Notes: generated from the sequence alone by a model not told the origin. A DNA stretch of 64,000 nucleotides from Myrica gale (GCA_963930655.1 OZ005608.1:7378001-7442000); one strand, 5' to 3'. Counted from the stretch's first letter, positions 43,190 to 53,806 are shown. Translations and numbers: made by a program.

Positions 43190-44820
43190 ATGAACTAGCA
43201 CGTATCAAAGCCAGAAATGTAGATAATCACGCCACCAGCGGGGGAGGTGAGGGTGGTGGCGACTTCATGGATGATCGTCCATTTCTGACTGGTGAGGGTG
43301 GTGGCGACAATACTTTTCCTCGAAGGACCACCAAGGGAACTATTTGCTTACTGCCAATGTTCAGACCTTCAGTGCTGCCTTCTTTCCTTGGAACCCTCTT
43401 CATCCAGACATCTGTAGTTTGTGGAGGCCATAAACTTTTCCTACCAGCTTCAGGCCAAAGAAAGATAATATCGGGTGATCAGAAATGATCCGAGACTCGA
43501 AGACCTTGATGTAATGATGTGTAATTGCAAGAGTAAAGCCTCAGGAATTCAAAGTTATATCCGCAATTAGCCCTTTTGATTATACGGAATTGGAAAAAGA
43601 AAGAAAAAGACACATATATTACCATAAGGAAGTAACGCAGAAGTTGTTTGGATATCACCCACGAGAAGGAGCACGGCCACTACCGCTGCCATCAACTTTG
43701 CGGGCAAACCACCCATCGTCGGAAGCTGAAACATGAACTTATATGGAAGCTCTTCAGTTCACCTTTGTGACGATCTCTAGGACAGTGAGAGAGCGAAGAA
43801 AGACCTAAGGACAAGGTAGAGACGTCTCAGGTGGAAATTGGAATTATGGCTTATGCAGTATGTACCTAATTTTTTTTCTCTATGCCGTGTGACATATGGT
43901 TGGGTACTTGGGTAAAAAAGCTACGATCTTGACTTTTAGGCTCCACTTCTTCAACTTTTTGAACTTTCGTCGCAATTTCACGGGCACCAAAATGTGCTTT
44001 GACATTTGGTAATTGAATGCTCCGTAACAATCCTAGCAAAATGAGGGCCTTGTGCCCATAATTTCACTTGTTTTCCAGAGCTTCGGGGCCCATAGTCTTG
44101 TAGTCGGCGCTTCTGGGTCTGTCGTGGTGTCGACTGTCGGCCTCTTGTATATATGTTTTCTTCTGTTTTGGTATAATTTTGGTATTTGCGTCGGAAAAAA
44201 AAAAGTGGCTCAAACGAGGGGAAGTGATTCGGTTCGGAGGATACGAAAATTGTCAGAAAGAAATTTTGAAAGCCAAAAATGTAGCAGAAAACTGCCTGCA
44301 CAATAGAAGTTGTTTAAGAAGATATTTTTTCTTTTTTAAGTTTTATCCCTATTTTAAAAATCCTCTTTAAATTTAATGCATAGACATGTCAAGTCAAATT
44401 AAATTAAATTTTTATAAATTTGAAAATGATAGAAAAAATAATAAAAAATGTTTTGATTACAAAAAAATTATAATTAACCATAATAAATTAAATACATTAA
44501 AAAATAAAATCATATAAACAATAAAAATAAAATATAAAGAACCCAAAATGCAAAAAAAAAAAAGCTCTTGCCCCGGCACATCAAGGGTTTCATGTTATTT
44601 TTCAAAATGTTGTATGTTTTATCTTTTCTCTTTCGTTTGCTTCATTTTTATTTTTTAAAAAACTTTTATTTGATTTGATTTTAATCTTATTATTTAATTT
44701 TTATCTGATGTGGTATGCCTATATGGTAAATAAGACATGTGGCCTAATTTTATTGGATTTGACTTGTCATGCTAGCTTTTAAATTTTAGATGTCAAACTA
44801 ATGGAATAACCTCTTTATAA
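43190..44820 (+). repeat. duplicated block with peptide copy 1 and its upstream region
   Basis: About 1.6 kb aligns with 48079-49675 in the same orientation. It covers the whole peptide gene, its promoter and a further upstream part (shared TTTTCCAGAGCTTCGGGGCC, TAGTCTTGTAGTCGGC, CTTGTATATATGTTTTCTTC, GGCCTAATTTTATTGGATTT). Small indels occur throughout. A shorter, older match extends to copy 2 (about 45160-46100). Confidence 0.8.
43227..43734 (-). CDS. secreted peptide precursor, copy 1 (two exons, 110 aa), unknown family
   Basis: Exon 1 is 43623-43734 (ATG at 43734), then a 175-bp phase-1 intron (GT at 43622), then exon 2 43227-43447 with TGA at 43227. Residues about 11-33 form a signal peptide (LMAAVVAVLLLVGDI, then QTTSA as likely cleavage site). 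The mature part has no Cys. It contains the blocks GRKSLWP, GLNIGSKQIVPL, RGKVLSPPPSP and RNGRSSM and ends in a Pro-rich tail. The structure is that of a small secreted signalling-peptide or cell-wall peptide precursor. The splice acceptor here is the weak TGAAG|CTGG; copy 2 has a strong TGCAG at the same site. The two other copies at 45331 and 48117 keep the exon structure and frame. The promoter has lost the TATA-like stretch present in copy 3. Confidence 0.65.
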
Positions 44821-45159
44821 TAATTTGACAGAATTTGAGGATCATATATATGCTGATTTTTTTTTCTAAGATCATCTATGCTGAATTCGAAAACTAGCGA
44901 ACAACGTTTTAGATAGCCTTAAAACCTAAGGATTAAAAGGATCTTTAACCCCTTTTTATAGTCCTTTAAAATTTATGCAATGGCAAAACATGGACTTATT
45001 TTTCTCTTCATGAGGAAGGTTAAAAGAAAGTAGAAGCTGAGAGGAACCCACAGTTCTCTCTTTGCCTCACGATCTATCTGTACTTAGCAGTAGGTTCCCT
45101 CCAGATTCCTTCATGTCGATAAACGATGTACAGAAGAGAAACGACGTATCATATTTTAA
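44821..45159. other. spacer between peptide copies 1 and 2
   Basis: AT-rich, no feature recognised. Confidence 0.4.
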
Positions 45160-45330
45160 TGACTAAACAAGTACCTGCCAAAACCAAAACCAGTAGACCT
45201 CACCATGACTCGTTTATAATACTTTTACATGCACCATAAAAATAAAAGAAGAGGAAAGCAGGAAATAGGCTTGTCCATGAGGTACCAAGCTTGAAGATGA
45301 ACTAGCAAATTAAGTCAGAAACGTAGGTAA

Positions 45331-45808
45331 TCACGCCACCTGCGGGGGAGGTGCGGGCATACGCATAGATGATTGTCGATTTTTGAGGGGTGAGGGTGGC
45401 GGCGACAAAGGTACTCTTCCTCGGAAGGCCCACAAGGAAACTGTTTGCTTACTGCCAATGTTGAGACCTCCAGTACTATCTTCTTTCCTTGGATCCATCG
45501 TCGTCGGGACATCTCTAGTGTCTGCAAGCCATAAAGTACTCTTCCTTCCACCTGCAGACCAAAGAGAGATCACAGCAGGGTGACTGGGTGAGAAATAATC
45601 CGAGACTGAAGGACCTTGATCAGGACTTCAAAATAATATCTACGTTTGGCTATTCTTAATTACATTAATTGAAAAGGAAATAAAAAGATATATTACCGTA
45701 AGGAAGTAACGCAGAAGTTGTTTGGATATCACCCATGAGAAGGTACACTGCCACTACTGCTGCTATCAACTTTGCCGGCAAACCGTTCATCTTGGAAACC
45801 TGAAACAT
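45331..45808 (-). CDS. secreted peptide precursor, copy 2 (two exons, 110 aa)
   Basis: Exon 1 is 45697-45808 and exon 2 is 45331-45551, with a phase-1 intron between. The acceptor has a good pyrimidine tract (CTCTCTTTGGTCTGCAG), which is the anchor for the gene model of all copies. The signal peptide is LIAAVVAVYLLMGDI then QTTSA. The mature region shares GRKSTLW, GLNIGSKQTVSL, FRGRVPLSPPPSP and QSSM with the others and ends APPPQVA. It is the most diverged copy, yet it keeps the reading frame, the lengths of both exons (112 and 221 bases) and the lack of Cys. That argues for selection on the protein. Expression is not shown by the sequence. A TATA-like TGCATAAAAG lies at 45936-45945 on the minus strand. 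Confidence 0.7.
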
Positions 45809-46692
45809 GAAACTTGCAGAAGCCCGTGACCGTGAGTTCCCCTTTGTGACAACCGCTAGGACAGTGAGAGAGCGAAGCAAGATCTAAAGGGGGAAGATAG
45901 CGTCTCAGGCGGAAAGATGCCTTAAGACATCCGGCTTTTATGCATCTGTACCTACTTTTTTCTCTGTGCCTGTGCCTGAGATATGGTTGGTCCATCGTGA
46001 CTTTGTGGCTGCATTTCTTTGACTTATGTCGAAAGTATTGGTACCACTTATGGACCTCTGGGAGAATACTGAATTGAAACAAAATGGTCTTTGAGTGAAA
46101 TTGGTCAGTTTCGTTTCCATTCCTAACTTTTAAAATTGTTATTTACGTCCTTTAGTGCAATGTTAATTCCAGTCAAATTTTCTCTTAAATTTAATGGAAT
46201 TTGATCCTCAAAGACAATTTCAAAAAATAAATAAATATTTGAGAGTTCATTTTACAAGCGTTTCCGTCAGACTTAATAGTTTATTTGGACGAAGGGCGAA
46301 CATTGAGAATGTCTAAAACTTAGAGAACGTAGATCCAATTTTGATAGTTATGGGATGCAATTACTATTGACGCATATTTATGGGCAAACAATGACATTTC
46401 CCCAAACCTTTTGGAACCTTCTTGGCAATTTGATGAACACAAAAATGTGTTTTGTCATTTGTAATCGAATGTTTATAAGTATCAAGGAGAGATATCGCAA
46501 CACAGGTAAATGTAAATGTGTCTTAGAAAATATAATTCAAATAATAAAATCTATATCTTCCAATCATTCAGCTTAAGTTTTTGAGAGAAATGGTAGATCG
46601 ATAAGCACTTTAGAGTGCTTGAGCTTGCAACACTCTTCGGTTCCACTATAAGAAATATGGCGGCCTACAACGATGACAAAGTATGTGGTCTA

Positions 46693-46925
46693 GGTGGTGT
46701 TTGTTATGTTAAAATTTTAGGAGTTGGTAAAAAGGTTGAAGAGAGAGAATTGAAAAAGTGAAAAAAGTTAGAGAAAAAGTAAGAGAGAGAATGAAAAAGT
46801 AAGTAAAAAAGTTAGAGAAAAAGTGAAAAAAAGTTAGAGAAAAAGTAAGGAGAGAAAATGAAAAAATATGGATGTTAAAATTTTGATAAAATTTTGTTAA
46901 AACTGTAGTTTAGACAAACACCGTA
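46693..46925. mobile_element. MITE of the GGTTGTGTTTG family, copy 2
   Basis: Ends GGTGGTGTTTG and CAAACACCGTA, flanked by CTA on both sides (46690-46692 and 46926-46928). The body is an AG-rich repeat of AGAAAAAGTGAAAAAAGTTAG type with TTAAAATTTTA next to the ends, as in copy 1. Confidence 0.6.
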
Positions 46926-47065
46926 CTAAAGTATAGAACATCCGAGATAAACATAGATAAAGCTGACGGCCAGTGATCGATTAGTGAAAAATATCTCGTG
47001 ACTAAAAGTCTTACCTATCACGAAGTGCAACCTTCACTTGAATAACCTTATTGCGCCGAAAAAAG

Positions 47066-47948
47066 GGGAACAGATTCCCTTTGAGGGAATTCCAAAGCTA
47101 TCCTAATAGTCCTAATTCATCCACCTCCTGAGTAATATTGCTTGGCGGCTCGACTTGGCATGGCGGCTCAATCCCCCAAATTTTATTTTTCGCGTGAGAG
47201 CCAAAGAATATTTCGTTTTCCCCTTCCTTCCTCCCCAATTTTCTCAGCAACTACCCACACCGAATTCACCAGACCTCGCTCTCTCTCTCTCCCTACTCTC
47301 CCCGCCGGACCTTGCCGTAATTCCTTACTCTCAAATTATTTTCTCCGCCAATGGCTTCCAAGCAACAGTTAACTGCAATAAAGAGGTAACCCATAAATTT
47401 TTTTCTCCTCCATTCTTCAACCTCCGCTGATTTGCTCGTAGTAGAGGGAGCCCAACTACATAAAATAGAGGGAATCACAGCTCAACTTGAAGGCAATATT
47501 TAGAAGAGTCTATCCATTTGCGGTCACAGAGTCTATCCAGATGGGTATTTTGGCTTCCACACACTGTGGGGAAAACATCGCTGTCATAGTCATAGATCCC
47601 CCTGCTTCTACCTTAACACGTGTTTTTGAAATCAAGATTTTTCTCGGTGAGCTTATTTCCACCCTTAACTCTGAGTTCTCTACATTTTGTTAACTTAAGT
47701 CTGCTTCTGAGAGTAAGGAATTCCGGCAAGGTCCGGCGAGAGGATGAGGTTCAGCGAATTCGGTGTGGGTCAATATTGCTGAGAAAATTCGGAAGGAAAG
47801 AATGGGAACATTAAATAAATATTCTTCGGCTCTCACGCAGAAAATAAAAGGAGGTGGATGAATTAGGACCATTAGATGTTAGACATAAAGTAGAGTCTGT
47901 CCATTAGGATAGCTTTAGAATTTCGTCCTTCGGTGAGAATCCGTTCCC
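47066..47948. repeat. foldback element with arms of about 200-280 bp
   Basis: The left arm (47066 to about 47345) and right arm (about 47697-47948) are inverted copies. Both start GGGAAC then GATTC, then AAAGCTATCCTAAT, TCCTAATTCATCCACCTCC, GCGTGAGAGCC, AAGAATATTT, CCACACCGAATTC and CGCCGGACCTTGCCG. The right arm has an extra ~30 bases between two of these blocks. A TC run lies at about 47279-47292. The flanks are A-rich and give no clear target duplication. It is related to the element at 26469-27511. Confidence 0.75.
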
Positions 47949-47960
47949 ATAAAAAACGTA

Positions 47961-48078
47961 ATGCAATTACATCTTGAATACACAGGAACACAAGCACATC
48001 GCCAACATGACCGATAGCATCAAAACCGGATGTCAAACAAAATCCGTGTGTTTCTTGGTCAAGATTCAACAAGCTGGA
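47961..48078 (-). pseudogene. PPR gene fragment C (about 118 bp)
   Basis: Matches 40406-40521 of the intact PPR gene (shared ATCAAAACCGGATGTCAAAC and ATGCAATTACATCTTGA). The encoded piece covers the repeat with THGFCLTSGFDAIGHV. It is an isolated fragment with no start or end, bounded on the left by the foldback end and on the right by the peptide copy 3 block. Confidence 0.85.
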
Positions 48079-48116
48079 AATGAACCAGCAAGTAGCAAAG
48101 CCAGAAATGTAGATAA

Positions 48117-48614
48117 TCACGCCACCAGCGGGGGAGGTGAGGGCGCACTCATGGATGATCGTCCATTTCGGAGTGGTGAGGGTGGTGGAGACAATACTTT
48201 TCCACGAAGGACCACCAAGGGAACTATTTGCTTACTGCCAATGTTCAGACCTTCAGTGCTGCCTTCTTTCCTTGGAACCCTCTTCATCCAGACATCTGTA
48301 GTTTGTGGAGGCCATAAACTTTTCCTACCAGCTTCCGGCCAAAGAAAGATAATATCGGGTGATTAGAAATGATCCGAGACTCGAAGACCTTGACGTAATG
48401 ATGTGCAATTGCAAGAGTAAAGCCTCAGGAATTCAAAGTTATATCTGAAATTAGCCCTTTCGATTATACGGAATTGGAAAAAGAAAGAAAAAGATATATT
48501 ACCATAAGGAAGTAACGCAGAAGTTGTTTGGATATCACCCAAGAGGAGGAGCACCGCCACTACCGCTGCCATCAACTTTGCGGGCAAACCACCCATCATG
48601 GGAAGCTGAAACAT
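48117..48614 (-). CDS. secreted peptide precursor, copy 3 (two exons, 108 aa)
   Basis: Exon 1 is 48503-48614 (ATG at 48614) and exon 2 is 48117-48331 (TGA at 48117), with a phase-1 intron. It is nearly identical to copy 1, from the signal peptide (LMAAVVAVLLLLGDI) through GLNIGSKQIVPL to RGKVLSPPPSP. It is two codons shorter in the Pro/Ser tail (RSSMSAPSPPPLVA). An in-frame 6-base difference that leaves the frame open again favours a coding role. Its 3' side is fused to a PPR gene fragment (47961-48078). Of the three it has the clearest promoter (TATATAAT at 48724-48731). Confidence 0.67.
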
Positions 48615-48723
48615 GAACTTATTTGGAAGCCCTTCAGTTCACCTTTGTGACGATCGCTAGGAAAGTGAGAGAGCGAAGAAAGAGCTAAGGGCAAGCCGGC
48701 AAGGTAGAGTGGTGGAAATTGGA

Positions 48724-48731
48724 ATTATATA
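48724..48731 (-). promoter_or_regulatory. TATA box of peptide copy 3
   Basis: TATATAAT on the minus strand, about 110 bases upstream of the ATG at 48614. A second AT-rich motif, GCATAAAAG, lies 20-30 bases further up and is shared with copy 2 (45936-45945). Copy 1 lacks both because of a short deletion. Confidence 0.5.
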
Positions 48732-49675
48732 TGGCTTACGCCATCCGGCTTTTATGCAGTATTTACCTATTTGACTTTGAGGCTCCACTTCTTTAACTTT
48801 TTGGAACTTTCGTCGCAATTTCACACGCACCAAAATGTGCTTTGTCATTTGGTAATTGAATGCTCTGTAACAATGGAGAAGATATCTAGCAAAACGAGGA
48901 CCTTATGCCCGATCTCGTTTGTAAGGGACTTGAGCCCATTTCACTGGTTTTCCAGAGCTTCGGGGCCGATAGTCTTGTAGTCGGCTCTTCCGGGTTCTGG
49001 TTCTGTCGTGGTGTCCACTGTCGCGCTCTTGTATATATGTTTTCTTCTGTTTTAGTATGATTTTGGTATTTGCCTGGGGGGAAAAACAGTGGCTCAAAAC
49101 GAGGGGAAATGATTGGGTTCGGAGGATACGAAAATTGTAGCAGAAAACTGTGCACAAGAGAAGTAGAATTTTGGAATTTATTTTTGTTTGAGAAGATATT
49201 TTTTCTTTTTTAAGTTTTATCCCTATTTTAAAAATCCTCTTTAATTTTAATGCATAGACATGCAAGTCAAATTAAATTAAACTTTTGTAAAAATTTGAAA
49301 ATGATAGAAAAAATAAAAGTTTTAATTACAAAAATAATAATAATTAACCATACTATATTGAATACATTATAAAATAAAATCATATAAACAGTAAAAAAAT
49401 TAAAATATAAAGTATAAAAAAACCCAAACTGCAAAATGCAATAAAAAAAACTCTTCCCGGCCCGGCACATCAAGGGTTTCATGTTATTTTTCAAATTGTT
49501 GCATGTTTTATCTTTAGTTTGTTTCATTTCTATTTTTTGAAACTTTTATTTGAATTAAGTTTTTATCTGATGTGGTATGCCTATGTGGTAAATAAGACAT
49601 GTGGCCTAATTTTATTGGATTTGACTTGTCATGCAGTTAAATTTTAGATATCAAACTAACGGAATAACCTCTTGA

Positions 49676-50819
49676 TGATACCGAAAATGAATTAACCATG
49701 AGTTAATTATGTGTAATCCAACTATAGAAGGCCCAAGCCCAAAAATAACGGATCTCAAGCCCATGAGGCACATCAATCACAGAGTGTCTTATGAACATAG
49801 AGACATCTCACGACCTCAGATACGTCAAGAAGGCAAACATCCAACTAATAAGAATGTGCACCCAAAAGAAATTGTACGGGACACGAAGCAACGCGGGATC
49901 GATCCCAATAAAAAAGGAACGAGGGAAGTGGAAAACGGACTATAAAAACAAAGGACGAGAAGAGAAAGGTGTGCAAATTCAGAACTCAAGAATTAAGAAT
50001 TGAAAAAGAAATAGATAAAAAAAACTAACTTAACCATAGGAGAATTACCCTTATTAATAAGTGTGGAAAAAAGTGTGGAAGATCTACGGAATCAAAACCC
50101 TGTCGAAAGATGAGCAACCAGCATTCTTTCGTTAGTTAGGTTTGGTACATCTAGGTTTTATCAAGATCCTCAAAGAACCAAACTGACGAGACATCGGTGC
50201 ATTGTACCAACTGACATCAGTTGACCTTCAACGGCTCATTAGCACGGTAAGGTTTCTAATGTAGCAAAATCGGCAGTGTCAGCTGGTAGTCAGTTCTGGG
50301 GCCTCTGGATTCAACTGAATTCATGTATAAATGTCATTCAAGTGTCCATTTGAAATCTGAAACCGACATTACATTAGCCACTAAAAATTTATTAGTTCCA
50401 TAAATACCCAGTCAACCCCCATACGCTGCAATAAAATTATCTTGCTATACTGCTATGCCTCCTTCAAGGTCAACCTAAAAGGATCCATTTAGACAAACTC
50501 CAAAGCTCTGGCACCATTGGAGCATCTGGTAATGTAGAATTTTAGAATCTTGCATTCCCTTGTTCCTAGTCAATCTCACATGATTGGACTTACAGACCTC
50601 CCATGCTCCATGACTCAACAACATGATTAATCTTTCCCTGTATATTCCCATTTTCCTACTGACAGTTTGTTTCACTTGGACAAACTGAACAAGTAAGGCC
50701 CAGAAGTAAGTGTTGGTTTCATAGAGGAATTAACACGAATAAAAGATGAACAAAACTATGCACGTCCGTCTACATAGACAAAGGCCATAAACCAAACACA
50801 TTGACAGCAACATACCCTA
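49676..50819. other. intergenic and 3' flank of the spermidine-synthase-like gene
   Basis: No gene is supported. 49690-50060 has transposon-like low-complexity A-rich sequence with no ends found. The stretch next to 50820 is the likely 3' UTR of the minus-strand gene. Confidence 0.4.
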
Positions 50820-51860
50820 TTAACCGCGAAACGATGTCCACATATCAGCATAACACCTCAAAGAACCAGGAAGCAACTTCTTCCACGAGTCGATATCCGG
50901 CAGATCACCAGTAAGAGCAATGGAGCTGTCGTCCTTCCTATTACCGAGATTCAAAACAAAAAGCTTGCCACCAAAAACTCTTCGCATTGCCTTCAAAGAG
51001 TCCTCCATGACTACCTTCCCATCTCTCCACGAATCCTCGGCCTCCACACAACCGCCCCCGACATTAACCATAATTCTCCCACCTTTCTTCAAACACTTGT
51101 TCAGCTTCGCCCATGTATTCGGATCTTGAAGCTCCGGAATCAAACTACCTTTGCTAAACAAATCAACAAAGATCCCCGAGAACCCTTCTCGAACGCTAGC
51201 TTTCAGCGCATTGCCAACGTAGACGAATAGTCTACGCGGGTATTGTTTCTCAAGCTTTGCGAGGCCAAAATACTCTCTCCCCACCTCAATCACAGACGGG
51301 TCAAGCTCCCATCCGTGGATAACCAACTCCGGGTATAATTCAAGGCACAAACGAGCGGCCGAGCCCGCTCCGAACCCGAGGATCCCCACGGGTCCGGGAG
51401 GCAAGATCGGCGGCAAGGTGGCAAAGACATCAAAGTAAGTGTCTGTGAATGGTTTCAACAGGAAAGAGATGCTGTGGATGTTTCCAGGGCCATCGAGGAG
51501 GAGAAGCCTAGAACCCGCAAAAGGGTGATCGGCTTTCCTGGAAACTTCGAGGACGCGAATGTAATTGTACCTGGACTTGAACTTGACGAGGATCTTGACG
51601 TACTCGATGGGAATGCCGTCAGCTTGGGTATTAGTTATGGACGAGGAAGAGTGGTGGGTTTGCTGGGATTTGGCTGTCTTTAGTGACTGGCTGAGGCGGA
51701 GGTGTATTGGCCTGTGGGACAGATTGAGGTTTGGAAGGGTAGGTTGGAGAGGATAAAGTTTGGAGATTTGAAATGGGTAGAGGATTAAAGGTTGGATTTG
51801 GTGGGAAATTAGCCCAATCGAGGGTTGCTGGACTTGGAGGTTAGGTACCACTGGCGACAT
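50820..51860 (-). CDS. spermidine-synthase-like / SAM-dependent methyltransferase-fold protein
   Basis: 346 residues, single exon. Residues 1-80 are rich in Ser, Gln and Leu with few acidic residues, a possible plastid transit peptide. The spermidine synthase/methyltransferase fold follows. LLLLDGPGNIHS (about 119-130) is the substrate-side entry block. VGILGFGAGSAARLCLEL (about 158-174) is motif I for the adenosyl cofactor, and GWELDPSVIEVGREYF (about 183-198) carries the acidic ribose-binding motif. GIFVDLFSKG (about 229-238) sits where true spermidine synthases have an Asp-Ser-rich catalytic motif. That motif is absent, so aminopropyl transfer is doubtful and the real reaction is unknown. 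I chose the first ATG (51860); the frame runs 22 codons further upstream but only to a TTG. Confidence 0.85.
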   Translation of the reverse strand: MSPVVPNLQVQQPSIGLISHQIQPLILYPFQISKLYPLQPTLPNLNLSHRPIHLRLSQSLKTAKSQQTHHSSSSITNTQADGIPIEYVKILVKFKSRYNYIRVLEVSRKADHPFAGSRLLLLDGPGNIHSISFLLKPFTDTYFDVFATLPPILPPGPVGILGFGAGSAARLCLELYPELVIHGWELDPSVIEVGREYFGLAKLEKQYPRRLFVYVGNALKASVREGFSGIFVDLFSKGSLIPELQDPNTWAKLNKCLKKGGRIMVNVGGGCVEAEDSWRDGKVVMEDSLKAMRRVFGGKLFVLNLGNRKDDSSIALTGDLPDIDSWKKLLPGSLRCYADMWTSFRG

Positions 51861-52516
51861 CTGCGCACTGGAGAGTGAGATCCTGTGTCGATAATTTACA
51901 AGGGATATGGGGAAGGGACGACCCAACCGGTAGTCCAGTAGACTTTAGAATGAATCTTCAATTATATTCCACAGAGGATACTTCGGTTTTCTTTTGAGTA
52001 AATTAGCCGGCCCTTTCCCGCGGGAGAGACGCCCTCTCTACCATCCTCCATGACCCCGTACCTCTTTCTCTCTCTATCGTCACGTTCGCGAAGGCTATCT
52101 TTTGTTTTTGTTTGTTTTCAAAATATTTAAAAAAAAAAATTAGCATGATACTCCCAATACCACAAGAAGTGGGAGAAAAAAATGAATGAGTGATTGGTTC
52201 TATAAGAGCTAAATCTCACATTGAGACCTTACTAGGTTGAACTAAGCTTTATAATGATCCAAAGGACTGCAAGAGCAACCTTGACTAGTCATTTTAAAGT
52301 CAAAACACAAATATAGCTAGTGTTTATCCTCATATAAAACATATAAAATATTTTCAAAATCAAATAAAAAATAGACTAAATTATGCCAGAGAGAACAACG
52401 AAATAAAAGTTTGGATGGATATCGGGCCGATTGAGCTCTGTTATTTATATCGGAGCACGACATAATAATTCACTTTTCTTACATAGTTATATTTGCAGGA
52501 AAATATAATCAATGTA
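51861..52516. other. upstream region of the spermidine-synthase-like gene
   Basis: Holds the promoter/5'UTR side of the gene, with a CT-rich stretch at about 52060-52080. No TATA box was assigned. Confidence 0.4.
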
Positions 52517-52887
52517 GGTTGTGTTTGAATGTTAAAATTTTAGGATATTGAGGTGTTGTTTGAGTGTGGAAAATTTGAGGTTTTGGAAATATTGAGTATT
52601 GGAGTTTGTGAAAAAGTACAGATATTTTATGAGAGTTGGTAAAAAAGTGAAGAAAGAGAAGATTTAAATAAATATTATAATAAAAAAAATATTTGATGAA
52701 GAAAAAAATATTATTTAATAATTATTTAATATTAAATCCAATTATTTGGAGGCCAATTATTCGGGTCTCAAACAAGTTCTGAATTTGGTGAAAAAAAGTG
52801 AAGAGAGATGATTTTTAATATTTATTATAGTGAAAAGTAATAATGTGATAGGAATAGAGAGATTATATTGTAATTTTTTTACAAATT
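52517..52887. mobile_element. MITE of the GGTTGTGTTTG family, copy 3 (compound or truncated)
   Basis: Starts GGTTGTGTTTGAATGTTAAA and contains a second family start (GGTGTTGTTTGAGTGTGG at about 52551) and an inverted end-like CAAACAAGTTC at about 52772. AG-rich bodies are repeated. Its right part runs up to the PPR duplication join at 52888 without a proper end. Confidence 0.5.
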
Positions 52888-53380
52888 ATGCCATGAAAGA
52901 CCTTACTTGCTTCATTTACAAGACCCAGTTTTGGATAAGCCGTCACAAATGCACTGCTACAAATGTAATCCAAACCTAACCCGGAGACTATTACTCCGAC
53001 ATGAACAAGTCTCAATATGTCTAAACGGAAGTTCTTAGAACAAGCACGAACGATACAAGCATAAGAAAAACTATCAGGTTTAGTTTCAGTTTCAAGCATC
53101 ATGCTAAGAAAGAAAATGTTTCAACAAAGTTGTGGGCTTGTGCATATGCTCGAATTATTGAATTCCAAAGAAATACACTCCGATGGGGAGTTTTTTCGAA
53201 CAGGTGACAAGCAGCACAAATGTCTTGATTGATGGCATAAAACCTCACAATTCTAGTTGCATAAAATGGGTCCTGGGCAAGGTAGGTCTTTATGATAAAA
53301 GCATGTAGTTGCTTGGTCCTTGACAGGGATTGGTAAATCTTGGAGAGTTCCAAATGAAGAAAATGGTGCTGAATGAACAT
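52888..53380 (-). pseudogene. PPR gene 5' fragment B (truncated and frameshifted)
   Basis: Copy of the first ~165 codons of the PPR gene (ATG at 53380 in the same context). The first ~90 codons are open. A one-base loss near 53106 (MLSRKK region, where the intact gene has one more base) shifts the frame. The match ends at ATGCC near 52888, in the middle of a repeat (after VFHGI). No functional protein is expected. The upstream flank is also duplicated (53381-54798). Confidence 0.9.
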
Positions 53381-53806
53381 TGCAATCTGATCATTATTCT
53401 GCTATATGGGCAGCTATGATCCCACTAGGAGGTGGAATTGAAGGAAGGAGAGTAATATGAAAAAAGGAGCGAGCGAGTGTAGTTAAAAGAGAGCCCTATG
53501 GACTCACTCCCATGATTATTGTCCGTCGGGAATAGTTGACCCTTAGACTTGTGCACCAACACCATCTTAGAAATCCATTTAGGTTACGCCTTTCGACATA
53601 TAATAGAATCTACACTACTATGAACCTTATTTAACAAAGAAATAATGCAAATTGAGATTTTTAATAACAAAATCATATTATTCTTTCTTTTCCAAAATCT
53701 TAAGGAAGTTTCCACGTGTACAATATGTAAACTTCGATAAGGCGAAGTTGACCTGTCTCACAAGTTGTATTTGGCATTTTCTTAATACCATTATGTAACT
53801 TTTGCT

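Larger units (their letters stand above)
48079..49675 (+). repeat. duplicated block with peptide copy 3 and its upstream region
   Basis: Direct-repeat partner of 43190-44820. The left join is a PPR fragment ending near 48078; the right join is near GGAATAACCTCTT (about 49660-49675). Confidence 0.8.

Noticed and set aside
43978..44306. Overlapping frames of 84-107 codons upstream of peptide copy 1
   Set aside because: The homologous block upstream of copy 3 is similar in DNA but does not keep either frame, so it is more likely promoter or non-coding sequence.
51861..51926. 22-codon extension of the spermidine-synthase-like protein
   Set aside because: The extension begins with TTG and has no ATG; the first ATG is at 51860.
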